Positions 8,646 through 16,575 of a stretch of DNA of 64,000 nt are shown here, piece after piece (position 1 is the stretch's first letter; each line of letters opens with the position of its first letter). The DNA is from JBBDJB01 sp040880125 (GTDB lineage: Bacteria; Planctomycetota; Planctomycetia; Pirellulales; JBBDJB01), in the NCBI GenBank assembly GCA_040880125.1, contig JBBDJB010000012.1:112964-176963 (forward strand). Reading direction: 5' to 3'. The notes beneath the pieces were generated by a model. That model saw only the letters and a program-made list of their open reading frames with translations, did not search any database and had not been told where the DNA came from. A program made the translations under genes and the position numbers.

Positions 8646-8778
8646 TGCACAGGTCGGGGCAGCCAGGCGTCGAAGTGATGATCCTCAAGATCGCGTGTTT
8701 CTCGGGGCGATACTAGCTACCTAGCACGGGTGCTGACGACTTCAGCCGCAACAATTCGAAAGTTGAAGAGCCGCGGGA

Positions 8779-9342
8779 ATGGACACGCTCCTGAATCGAC
8801 GACACTGGCTGCTGCTATCATCGCTGGCGCTGGCGTTGGGATGCCAGTCCGAGGCCGAAGAATCTACGTCCGGCCGTAGCGTGCGCGCTAGCCGCCCGAT
8901 CATGGACGGCGAGGTGAATCCATCGCTGGAGGCCAATCTCAAGCCGGCTCACCTGGAAACGAAGGGCGATCTTCAGTTTGTGCGGGGCTTTGTGCGAGGG
9001 TTCGAACGCGCCCGTCAGCAGGGTCGGCCGGCGATGCTGTTCTTTACCGCCGATTGGTGCACGTTCTGCAAGCAAATGGAACGCGAAGCGTTCCGCGATC
9101 AGAGCGTGATTGATCTGTCGCGACACTTTGTCTGTGTGCTGGTGGATGCGGACGAAGAAACCGAAGTCTGCCGGGAGTTCGATGTCGACGGATTTCCCAC
9201 CATCGTGTTTCTACTGCCTAACGGCGCTCAGCCTGGCCGCTTGATCGGCAAGCAACCTAGCGTACAGCTCGCCGACGAAATGCAATCGGTTCTGCGCACC
9301 GCCGCCCGATGGATGCCGGGCAGTAGCGGGATTCTTCGGTAA
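8779..9342 (+). CDS. Thioredoxin-fold lipoprotein
   Basis: A 187-residue protein. The N-terminus MDTLLNRRHWLLLSSLALAL ends in a lipobox with Cys at residue 22 (LALGC), so it should be a membrane-anchored lipoprotein outside the cytoplasm. The body is a thioredoxin fold of the DsbD-gamma/thioredoxin_7 type: AMLFFTADWCTFCKQMEREA contains the redox pair CTFC, and the cis-Pro loop is DGFPTIVFL. It probably reduces or oxidises disulfides of exported proteins; the partner is unknown. It stands alone between the flhA operon and mdh; a hairpin begins at its stop codon. No flagellar role is evident. Confidence 0.85.
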   Translation: MDTLLNRRHWLLLSSLALALGCQSEAEESTSGRSVRASRPIMDGEVNPSLEANLKPAHLETKGDLQFVRGFVRGFERARQQGRPAMLFFTADWCTFCKQMEREAFRDQSVIDLSRHFVCVLVDADEETEVCREFDVDGFPTIVFLLPNGAQPGRLIGKQPSVQLADEMQSVLRTAARWMPGSSGILR

Positions 9343-9362
9343 AAGCCTCGCTCTGTGGCTTT
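9342..9362 (+). terminator. Possible terminator hairpin after the thioredoxin lipoprotein
   Basis: AAAGCC (9342-9347) pairs with GGCTTT (9357-9362) over a 9-base loop, starting at the stop codon. There is only a short TTT at the end, so a classical terminator is doubtful. A second small hairpin GGGGA/TCCCC follows at 9410-9426. The 285-base gap to mdh holds nothing else I can name. Confidence 0.3.
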
Positions 9363-9627
9363 CGCAGACGCTATCTTCGGGCAGCCTGCATTTTCTAGTC
9401 TGCATCTTCGGGGATTTTCTGTCCCCCGTCTCGCATCCTGCGCAACTCTTCGCGATCTATCAGGGTATCCTATTTTTCGCGTCGTAGCCATCTGCTTGCA
9501 TGCTTGTGGCGGCAGCGGGATATTTTGGTACGATTAGCTCTCGCTGCATGTCGTGCTGCGCAAGAGGCGCCCGCTTGCGGCAACTAGGTAGACAACCAAA
9601 GCACGATAACCAAGGGGGTCCTTTCTG

Positions 9628-10572
9628 ATGCGGCGTGCAAAGATCACGATCGTCGGTGCCGGCAATGTGGGGGCGACCACGGCCCATTGGTGTGCAGCCG
9701 CCGAGTTGGGAGACGTTGTTCTGGTCGATATCCCGCAGACGGAAGACATGCCTAAGGGCAAAGCTCTCGATCTGATGCAAGCATCGCCGGTGTTCGACTT
9801 CGATTCCCACATTACGGGCACCACCAGCTACGAAGAGACGGCCGGTTCCGACGTGGTGGTAATCACCGCCGGCATGCCGCGCAAGCCCGGCATGAGCCGA
9901 GATGATCTGCTGGCGACAAACGCCAAGATCGTCGGCTCGGTCGCAGAACAGGTCAAGGCGACCAGCCCGGATGCGATCGTCATCGTGGTGAGCAACCCGC
10001 TCGACGCCATGGTGCAGCGGGCCCTTCAAGTAACCGGCTTTCCAAGCCAGCGAGTCCTCGGGCAAGCCGGCGTGTTGGACACCGCCCGGTATCGCACGTT
10101 CTTAGCAATGGAACTAGGCGTGAGCGTCGAAGACGTGTCGGCGCTTTTGATGGGCGGCCACGGCGATACCATGGTGCCGCTGCCCAGTTGCACGTCTGTC
10201 GGTGGCATTCCCGTCACACAGCTTCTCGACGAGAAGCGGCTGGCGGAGATCATCGATCGCACGCGCAAGGGCGGGGCGGAGATCGTCGGCCTGCTCAAGA
10301 CCGGAAGCGCCTATTACGCACCCGCGGCGGCGACCGCGCAAATGGTCGAGGCCATCGTTCGCGACAAGAAGCGGCTGCTCCCCTGCGCGGCCTATTGCAA
10401 CAAAGAGTACGGCGTGGGCGGCTATTATGTCGGCGTGCCCGTCATCCTGGGAGCCGCGGGCGTAGAGCGGATTATCGAGTTGAAATTGAGCGACCAGGAA
10501 CAAGCGGAGTTTCGCAACAGCGTGGAGGCCGTGAAAGGACTTGTCGCGGCAATGGAGAAGCTAGTTAGCTAG
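9628..10572 (+). CDS. mdh: Malate dehydrogenase (LDH-like type)
   Basis: A 314-residue NAD-dependent malate dehydrogenase of the lactate-dehydrogenase-like class, converting malate and oxaloacetate in the TCA cycle. The Rossmann loop is ITIVGAGNVGATTAHW, with the adenosine-binding acid in VVLVDIPQ. Substrate-side residues are in AGMPRKPGMSRDDLL (catalytic and substrate arginines), NPLDAMV and the catalytic histidine of LLMGGHGDTMVP. Arg in the MPRKPGMSR loop favours malate over lactate. It begins at an ATG after AGGGGGTCC. Neighbours are not metabolic partners, so it is probably transcribed alone. Confidence 0.95.
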   Translation: MRRAKITIVGAGNVGATTAHWCAAAELGDVVLVDIPQTEDMPKGKALDLMQASPVFDFDSHITGTTSYEETAGSDVVVITAGMPRKPGMSRDDLLATNAKIVGSVAEQVKATSPDAIVIVVSNPLDAMVQRALQVTGFPSQRVLGQAGVLDTARYRTFLAMELGVSVEDVSALLMGGHGDTMVPLPSCTSVGGIPVTQLLDEKRLAEIIDRTRKGGAEIVGLLKTGSAYYAPAAATAQMVEAIVRDKKRLLPCAAYCNKEYGVGGYYVGVPVILGAAGVERIIELKLSDQEQAEFRNSVEAVKGLVAAMEKLVS

Positions 10573-10741
10573 TTTTCGCCGCGTCGATTACCTGCTAGCA
10601 AGCGGCAACTTCCGTGACGTTGACATGCTCCACTTGCTCCATTACAGTCCGCAGCTTATGCCTTATGCCTCTGACCGACTCCAAATGAGGCACGCGCCAT
10701 GCGAGGACCAGGTGGACCTACGTCGCCCGACGCCGAAGCAG

Positions 10742-11500
10742 ATGCCGACGCTCAGGGCGAGGCCGGGAGTGGTCGTGCTAGCAGTGAGCGTAGCGACAGG
10801 CTGCTACAGCGGCGGCTCCGTTACGATTGCTCCACCGCAGCACACGGCAGTAGCGCCAAGCGGCACAGCGGAGCTACTCTCGCGCGCGACGTCGGCGCCG
10901 GTCGTGGCTCCGGCGGCGATCTCGCCCGCGCTGTCATCGAACCGGATCGAAGCGCTTCCGGTGGGATGGCAAGCGCAGGCAACGGCGAGGGATTGGCAAT
11001 ACATCGTCCTGCACCATACGGCGACCTCCGCGGGAAGTGTCGAAGGCATCGACGCGGTGCATCGACGCCGCAAGGACAGCCAGGGCCGCTCCTGGCTCGG
11101 CATTGGCTATCACTTCGTCATCGGCAACGGCCAGGGCATGCCAGACGGTCAGGTCGAATCGACTTTTCGATGGCGCGACCAGTTGCATGGTGCGCACTCG
11201 GGCGTTCCGCGGTACAACGACTGGGGCATCGGCGTCTGTCTGGTGGGCGATTTCGATCAGAACCCGCCGACGGACAAGCAGCTTGCGGCCGCGCGAGAAT
11301 TAATTGCAGCCTTGCGGCGCCGATTCGATATCGCCGCTGGAGACGTACGGCGGCACGGCGAACTAGTGGCGACCGACTGCCCCGGTGTGCTGTTTTCCGT
11401 TGCGGACGTGGTTCACGATGCGGCGGCTCGCGATACTTCTACCGCGGCGATTGCACCGGTTCGCTCCGCGCGAACGGCCGTGCGGCAACCCTTCTTCTGA
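10742..11500 (+). CDS. Peptidoglycan amidase lipoprotein (N-acetylmuramoyl-L-alanine amidase, Amidase_2/PGRP type)
   Basis: With a start at 10742 the protein has 252 residues and a clean lipoprotein leader (ARPGVVVLAVSVATGC, Cys at about 21). In-frame starts at 10625 and 10685 would only add an improbable N-terminal tail. The catalytic domain is of the T7 lysozyme/PGRP type: IVLHHTATSAGS (zinc His), GIGYHFVIGNG, the histidine in LHGAHSGV, GIGVCLVGDF, and RHGELVATDCPG with the last zinc ligands. It should cleave the amide between MurNAc and L-Ala in peptidoglycan at the cell surface, for recycling, daughter-cell separation or making room for flagella. The short gap to the next gene (33 bases) suggests co-transcription with it. 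Confidence 0.88.
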   Translation: MPTLRARPGVVVLAVSVATGCYSGGSVTIAPPQHTAVAPSGTAELLSRATSAPVVAPAAISPALSSNRIEALPVGWQAQATARDWQYIVLHHTATSAGSVEGIDAVHRRRKDSQGRSWLGIGYHFVIGNGQGMPDGQVESTFRWRDQLHGAHSGVPRYNDWGIGVCLVGDFDQNPPTDKQLAAARELIAALRRRFDIAAGDVRRHGELVATDCPGVLFSVADVVHDAAARDTSTAAIAPVRSARTAVRQPFF

Positions 11501-11533
11501 ATTCTTCACGAAACTTATCCAGCTCATATCCGG

Positions 11534-12259
11534 ATGATCATGAACCGCATTCAATCGCTTCTAGAGGATCAGGCACGTGCTCATGCGACACCGGCGGTCG
11601 CTTCCGCCCGAGCCGGATCGGCCGTTTCACAACTAGCCACTCGTTGTGCGTACTTCGCGCCATTGCATTACGAGTCGAACTACGCCTATCCGCTGCTTGT
11701 GTGGCTGCCCGGCGCGTCGGATGACGAGCGGCAGCTTAGCCGCATCATGCCGCACGTGAGCATGCGGAACTTCGTGGCGGTCGCCCCGCGCCGCACGCGG
11801 TCGGCTTCGTCGCAGAAGCTCGCAGTGAGCGAATCCCTCGAAGTGCTCCAGGTGGCCGAGCGGCAGGTGTTCGAGGCGATCGAACTTGCGCAGCGGCGGT
11901 TTCGCGTCTCGCCACAGCGGATCTTTCTGGCCGGAATGGCCGAAGGCGGAAGCGCGGCGCTGCGAGTCGGGCTGATGAATCCGCAGCGCTTCGCCGGGGC
12001 GGCCTCGCTGGGGGGGCCTTTCCCTGATGGAAATCGGCCGCTGCGGCTGTTGGACGAGGCGCGTTCGCTTCCACTGCTCTTGGCCACCGGCCGTGCCAGC
12101 CAGCGATACGACGAAACGCGAGTATGCCACGACCTGCGACTGCTGCACACAGCCGGTATGTCCGTCACGCTGCGCCAGTATACCTGCGGCGATCACCTGA
12201 CCACGCAAATGCTAGCGGATCTGAACCGCTGGATGATGGGCGTCATTTGCCCATCTTAA
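11534..12259 (+). CDS. Esterase-like alpha/beta-hydrolase fold protein lacking the catalytic serine
   Basis: A 241-residue protein resembling phospholipase/carboxylesterases and PHB-depolymerase-like hydrolases: YPLLVWLPGASDDERQL near the N-terminus, then RVSPQRIFLAGMAEGGSAAL. The nucleophile elbow GxSxG reads G-M-A-E-G, with Ala136 where Ser is expected; the codon is GCC. The acid loop (LLLATGRASQRYDETR) also lacks the usual GxxD, and only GDHLTTQ keeps a histidine. It is therefore probably not a serine hydrolase and may bind a ligand or partner. No signal peptide is seen. It follows the amidase gene by 33 bases on the same strand. Confidence 0.75.
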   Translation: MIMNRIQSLLEDQARAHATPAVASARAGSAVSQLATRCAYFAPLHYESNYAYPLLVWLPGASDDERQLSRIMPHVSMRNFVAVAPRRTRSASSQKLAVSESLEVLQVAERQVFEAIELAQRRFRVSPQRIFLAGMAEGGSAALRVGLMNPQRFAGAASLGGPFPDGNRPLRLLDEARSLPLLLATGRASQRYDETRVCHDLRLLHTAGMSVTLRQYTCGDHLTTQMLADLNRWMMGVICPS

Positions 12260-12382
12260 GACGGTCTCCGCTTGCGCCGCGCGGATGCTAGTGCGATTCA
12301 AATCGACTGTCGTCTCTAAAATCGTTTCTTTTGTGCTGCGTCACGATTGGAACTACGGGGCGGGCTCGTCGTCATCCAATCG

Positions 12383-12412
12383 TACTGCTGGACAAGCCAC
12401 TAGTGGCACGCG
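12383..12412 (+). repeat. Degenerate palindromic intergenic repeat, copy 3
   Basis: Left arm CTGCTGG, spacer ACAAG, right arm CCACTAGTGG and tail CACGCG. Together with the copies at 2499, 2583 and 60287 it defines a family with the core CTGCTGG-(5)-CCAGCAG followed by TGGCAC. Confidence 0.55.
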
Positions 12413-12496
12413 CGTTCAGGCCGTCACGGAACATGAGTCAGCGGATGCTCTCGCATGCAGGAGCACGCTGGTAGACTGCCGGCCCGCTAACGCGGA

Positions 12497-12526
12497 TTGA
12501 CACTCGCGTCGGCTTTCGGGTACAAA
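12497..12526 (+). promoter_or_regulatory. Possible sigma-70-type promoter upstream of the TPR gene
   Basis: TTGACA at 12497-12502, spacer of 18, then TACAAA at 12521-12526. The -35 box is perfect, the -10 box weak. It lies about 200 bases upstream of the TPR gene. Confidence 0.3.
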
Positions 12527-12734
12527 CCCCGCCTCTTTGATCCGCTCCGATCCGGCGCGACGCGGGAAGAACCGGCGCGCGCCGCCTTTTCTCGAGCAAT
12601 CGAAGGAAACTCATCTTTGCCTCCGCACAGCTGCGTTATGCGATGCGCGCTGGCGATGATGCAGAAGGTCGACTAATCACGCGGGGTCAACCGAACGGCA
12701 AACGGCTTCTCTGCGGGGACGCGAAAGGCTGGCG

Positions 12735-15212
12735 ATGTCCAACAGGCGCGACGCCGACCCGATCGAAAGCAACTCCGAGCCGGGCAGGTTCGAACAATTG
12801 CGGCAGTGGGCACTCGAGCACCGACGTGCATCGGTCGCCGCACTCGCGGGCACACTGGTGCTGATCGCCGGAGCGACCGCATCGGCGCTGTACTTTCGCT
12901 CGTCGGCCGACACCACCGAACAACAGGTCACACTGCAAATGGCTTTGGATGCGCTGGACCGCGAGCAGTACGGCGAAGCCCGCAAGCTGGCGGAAGAGCT
13001 GCGCAAGCGGCGCAACCTGCCGCCGGAGTCGCTGGGGGGGCCGCCCTTTGTGCTGGGAGCGGCGATGATTGCGGAAGCCGACGTATCCTGGGCCGCCGAA
13101 CAGACGCACAGCTATCTGTTGGCCTCTCGACTGTTGGAGGAAGCCCGTGACCGTGGCTTTCCTCCCGGCCGCCACGCCACCGGATTGTTTCTGTTGGGCA
13201 AGAGCTTGTTCAAAAGCCAGCAGTTCGCCCGCAGCCGGCGCTGGCTGCGTGAATCGTTGGCAGAGGACGACTCGCGGGCCAAGCAAGTCAACGTACTGCT
13301 GTCCAACGCCTACGTGAACGACTCGAACCCGAAGTGGGGCCCGGCCCTGGAGCATAATTCGCAGTACCTTTCGATGCGAATGCTTACTCCCGAGGAGCGC
13401 AACGAAGCCCTGCTGCAGCGAAGTCGGATCCTGTTCGGCCTGCAGCAGTTCGACGCATGCCGAGAGACCCTGTCGCAGATTGCTCCCGATGCGAAGAGCC
13501 GCGCCGAAGGCACTCTGATGCGTGCGCGGTTGTTGATGCACGAAGCAGAACAAGCGTCCACGGCGGCCGACGGGAGCCAAACAAGCGGCGGGGACGCGAA
13601 CGCTACGGCCAAGGAAAAGTATGCCGAGGCGATTCATGCCCTGCGCGCAGCACAAGGACAGGACACGCTCGGCAGCCAGACGACTCGCAAGTCGCTGTAC
13701 TTGATCGGCGTCTGTTATGCGAATATGAGTGACGACGTTGCGGCGCTGGATCAGCTTCAGCGGACACGCCGGCTCTATCCGGTAGAGCCCGAAGGCAAGG
13801 CCGCCAATCTGCTGGAGGCCGAGTTGCACCGGAAGGCCGGCCACCACGACAAGGCCGTGATGAGTTACAAGTTGGCGCTCGAATCCGCCGGCGATCCGCT
13901 GGTGTATAGCAATCCCTGGGTGTCGCTGGATGACTTTCGCCGCCGCGTGGAAGATGCCTACGATACCTATCTGGCGGACGAGCAGTTCGAGCACGCGAAT
14001 GCGTTGCTAGACGATTTTTCGCCGATCTTTTCCGAGGATCGCACGGTGCAGCTTCAGGCACAGACACAGTCGCGCTGGGGTGAGGCCATTTTGGCCAAGG
14101 CGGACAAACTCTCTCCGACCCAGGCCGAGCAGGCCGAGATCGAGGCGCGGCAGCACTTCATCAAAGCCGGCTACACTTATTCCGAACTTGCGCGGCTGCA
14201 TACGACCGGCCGGGAGTATCCCGAAGACGTTTGGCGCGGCGCCGAGAGCTTTCTGGCCGGGCATGATTTTCCGAACGCCAAGCAATTGCTCACGATCTAC
14301 TTAAAGAACGAATCGCGGCAGCGACGGCCGCAGGCGCTGTTGGCCTTCGGGCAGGCGAGTATGGCGCTGGGAGAGATCGACGAAGGGATCACTGCGCTTC
14401 GGGAGTGCATCGAGTTTCATCCCCGCGACGTGGCCGTCTATGCGGCCCGCATCTGGTGCGCCAAGGCTCACCAGGAAAAGGGTGAGTTGCTCGAAGCCGA
14501 GGAGTTGTTGCAGGAAAACCTGGTCGGTTCCGGACTCACGCCGGCCAGCCCGGAGTGGCGCGAGTCGCTGTTCGAACTCGGTCAACTCCTCCATGCGGAC
14601 GGGCGCTACAAGCAGGCCATCGAGAAGCTGACCGAGGCCGTCGAGCGGGAGAAACTGCTCGCCGGCGGGCAGCAGTTCCCCTATGAGCGACCGGTTGTGC
14701 TAGGACTGTACACCATTGCTGAAGCGTATAGCCTTTCGGCGCGTGAACCTCGCCAGCGGCTGTTGACCTCGACGATCGAAAGCGATCGCCAAGAGACGCG
14801 CCGGCAGATTACCGGTGCGCTGGAACAGGCTGCCAACTATTACGCGATCGTCCGCTCGTTGATTAATCGCCGGCAGGAGACGGCACCGTTGGCCGAATGG
14901 GATCAGGCGATACTCCGCAACAGTTACTTTTCGCTCGGAAGCGCGCTGTTCGACCTTGGCCGGTACAACGAAGCCATCGAAGCGTATTCCGACGCCGAAG
15001 CTCGCTACCAGAATGATCCGCTCGTGCTGGAAATCTTCGTACAGGTGGCCAACTGCTACCGACGCATGGACCGCACCGTGGAGGCTCGCGGTGCACTGGA
15101 GCGGGCAAAGGTGGTTCTCAAGCGGCTTCCGGCAGAGGGCGCGTATCTGGAATCCACCAACTACACCCGGGATGAGTGGACCGACCTGCTCGACCGGCTG
15201 AGCAAGTGGTAG
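12735..15212 (+). CDS. Large membrane-anchored TPR protein
   Basis: An 825-residue protein with a single N-terminal membrane helix (residues ~33-54, RASVAALAGTLVLIAGATAS) after a polar ~30-residue cytoplasmic start. The rest is a long array of tetratricopeptide-type helices (for example FVLGAAMIAEADVSWAAEQT, ARQHFIKAGYTYSELARLHT, LFDLGRYNEAIEAYSDAEAR), predicted outside the membrane. Such arrays bind other proteins. The gene is 26 bases upstream of the FlgN-like gene and on the same strand as the whole flagellar run, so it may be its first gene; a direct motility role is inference. The repeats extend to the end of the protein and no enzyme domain is visible. Confidence 0.85.
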   Translation: MSNRRDADPIESNSEPGRFEQLRQWALEHRRASVAALAGTLVLIAGATASALYFRSSADTTEQQVTLQMALDALDREQYGEARKLAEELRKRRNLPPESLGGPPFVLGAAMIAEADVSWAAEQTHSYLLASRLLEEARDRGFPPGRHATGLFLLGKSLFKSQQFARSRRWLRESLAEDDSRAKQVNVLLSNAYVNDSNPKWGPALEHNSQYLSMRMLTPEERNEALLQRSRILFGLQQFDACRETLSQIAPDAKSRAEGTLMRARLLMHEAEQASTAADGSQTSGGDANATAKEKYAEAIHALRAAQGQDTLGSQTTRKSLYLIGVCYANMSDDVAALDQLQRTRRLYPVEPEGKAANLLEAELHRKAGHHDKAVMSYKLALESAGDPLVYSNPWVSLDDFRRRVEDAYDTYLADEQFEHANALLDDFSPIFSEDRTVQLQAQTQSRWGEAILAKADKLSPTQAEQAEIEARQHFIKAGYTYSELARLHTTGREYPEDVWRGAESFLAGHDFPNAKQLLTIYLKNESRQRRPQALLAFGQASMALGEIDEGITALRECIEFHPRDVAVYAARIWCAKAHQEKGELLEAEELLQENLVGSGLTPASPEWRESLFELGQLLHADGRYKQAIEKLTEAVEREKLLAGGQQFPYERPVVLGLYTIAEAYSLSAREPRQRLLTSTIESDRQETRRQITGALEQAANYYAIVRSLINRRQETAPLAEWDQAILRNSYFSLGSALFDLGRYNEAIEAYSDAEARYQNDPLVLEIFVQVANCYRRMDRTVEARGALERAKVVLKRLPAEGAYLESTNYTRDEWTDLLDRLSKW

Positions 15213-15238
15213 GGAAGCGATAGGACGCAGAGAGACGC

Positions 15239-15694
15239 ATGACGGCCCCTGCAACAGAAACTCTCGCCGAATGGATCGCTTGCAAGTGCAAGTGTCTGAT
15301 CGAGCTGCGCGATCTGGGCCGCCGTCAGATGGAATTAATCGACCGGGATGAGATGACGCAGTTGATCAAGGTCTTGGCCGCCAAGCAGCACTTGATCGCT
15401 CGAGTGCAGGAAATCGAACAGGCGCTCGATCCATTTCGACACGAGGCACCGGAGCAGCGCTGCTGGCCGTCGGCCGAAGCGCGGCAGCGCTGTGCTGAAC
15501 AGTCGCAGCACTGCCAACAACTTCTCGGCGAAATTGTGATGTTGGAGCGGGCCAGCGAGCAGCGGCTCGCCGAGCGGCGAAATGCAGTGGCTACGCGCCT
15601 GGAACAAATCAGCACGGCGGAACACGTTCACACGGCGTACATCGCGCATGAGCAACACCGCTCCGGCACGCTGGACGTCACGACTGAAAAATAA
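15239..15694 (+). CDS. FlgN-like flagellar export chaperone (tentative)
   Basis: A 151-residue, strongly helical, Q/E/R-rich protein. The first half (LAEWIACKCKCLIELRDLGR, then QMELIDRDEMTQLIKVLAAK) matches the general pattern of FlgN/FliT-type chaperones: a helix that contacts the export gate, a short loop with a D-x-x-x-L-x-x-x-L-x-x-K motif, then long coiled-coil helices. FlgN escorts the hook-filament junction proteins FlgK and FlgL, which are not encoded here. The location between the TPR gene and the histidine kinase, on the flagellar strand, supports the assignment. There are no other domains. Confidence 0.6.
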   Translation: MTAPATETLAEWIACKCKCLIELRDLGRRQMELIDRDEMTQLIKVLAAKQHLIARVQEIEQALDPFRHEAPEQRCWPSAEARQRCAEQSQHCQQLLGEIVMLERASEQRLAERRNAVATRLEQISTAEHVHTAYIAHEQHRSGTLDVTTEK

Positions 15695-15708
15695 GGATCG
15701 GATTTAAC

Positions 15709-16575
15709 ATGACCGACCGGCTTTCGGAAAATCCGGCTCCCGTCGCTCCGCGATCACTGGACACCGGCGCCAGTTTAGAGAGCGTGCTAGCGGCTTGGCA
15801 TTCGGCCACGGTTCGTTTGGAGCAGACACACGAAGCACTACGTGCCGAGGTCGCCCGCTTGACGAGCGAGCTGGAGGTGAAGAATCGCGAGCTGGCCCGT
15901 AAGAATCGGCTGGCGGACCTGGGACAAATGGCATCGCACATCGCACACGAGGTTCGAAACAACCTGGTTCCAGTGAACCTTTACCTCAGCCTGATGCGCC
16001 GCCGGCTGGTAGACGATCCGGGCGGCCTGGACGTGTTGGCAAAGATCGAGGGCGGCTTTACGGCTCTGGACGCCACGGTGAACGACCTGTTGAGCTTTAC
16101 CTCGCGTCGCGATCCGCACTGGGAGCGGTTCGATCTGCAGGCGCTCGTCCAGGAAGTTTACGAGTCGCTGGCGCCGCAACTTGAGGCACAGGAAATCGAA
16201 GCGGTGATCGACGTTCCGGACACGGCCTGGATCTACGCCGATCGCGACATGCTGCGGCGGGCGCTGTTGAATCTGGCGCTAAACGCGTTAGATGCAATGC
16301 CCGAGGGAGGAACCCTTGAAACCGTGGCTGTACCCAACCCGGCCGGCTGGGAACTCGAGGTTGCCGACAGCGGCGAAGGCCTCAGCGAGGCGGCGCTGCG
16401 GCGGGCATTCGAGCCGTTCTATACCACCAAGCGAGGCGGCACCGGGTTGGGTTTGGCCGTCGTGATGCATGTCGCTGAGGCCCACTCGGGCAGTGTGCAG
16501 GCCACCAATTGTCCCGAGGGCGGTGCCGCGTTCACGCTGAAGCTTCCCAATGCTCCTCTGGAGGCGGCCGCATGA
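15709..16575 (+). CDS. Cytoplasmic sensor histidine kinase, FleS/AtoS-like
   Basis: A 288-residue kinase with no membrane helix. After a ~60-residue coiled coil (TVRLEQTHEALRAEVARLTS) comes the phosphoacceptor box ADLGQMASHIAHEVRNNLVP with the histidine in HEVRN. The ATPase part has the N box LLNLALNALDAMPEG, the G1 box VADSGEGL, the F box FEPFYTTK and G2 GGTGLGLAVV. It should phosphorylate the NtrC-type regulator whose start codon overlaps its stop by 4 bases (ATGA). No PAS or other sensor domain is seen, so the input signal may be a protein contact, as expected for a checkpoint on flagellar assembly. FleS proper carries a PAS domain, so this is only FleS-like. Confidence 0.88.
   Translation: MTDRLSENPAPVAPRSLDTGASLESVLAAWHSATVRLEQTHEALRAEVARLTSELEVKNRELARKNRLADLGQMASHIAHEVRNNLVPVNLYLSLMRRRLVDDPGGLDVLAKIEGGFTALDATVNDLLSFTSRRDPHWERFDLQALVQEVYESLAPQLEAQEIEAVIDVPDTAWIYADRDMLRRALLNLALNALDAMPEGGTLETVAVPNPAGWELEVADSGEGLSEAALRRAFEPFYTTKRGGTGLGLAVVMHVAEAHSGSVQATNCPEGGAAFTLKLPNAPLEAAA

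Larger units (their letters stand above)
8408..8778. other. Divergent intergenic region, flhA / thioredoxin lipoprotein
   Basis: A 371-base stretch without a credible gene. It should carry the promoters of the leftward flhA operon and of the rightward thioredoxin-fold gene. Visible elements are a weak sigma-54-like site on the minus strand at 8461-8475 and a 10-bp tandem repeat at 8626-8645. A 74-codon minus-strand frame here has no ribosome site or recognisable content. Confidence 0.6.
12260..12734. other. Intergenic region before the flagellar run
   Basis: 475 bases without a credible gene. It holds copy 3 of the palindromic repeat (12383-12412) and a -35/-10-like pair (12497-12526), and should contain the promoter for the TPR gene and possibly for the whole operon start. 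Small frames at 12285-12500 and 12643-12864 have no ribosome site and no recognisable content. Confidence 0.6.

Noticed and set aside
10699..11724. 341-codon plus-strand frame overlapping the amidase gene
   Set aside because: It has no ribosome site or domain, is arginine-rich like GC shadow frames, and runs through the clearly recognisable amidase in another frame.
12687..13994. 435-codon minus-strand frame opposite the TPR gene
   Set aside because: Antisense shadow; the TPR helices are clear on the plus strand.
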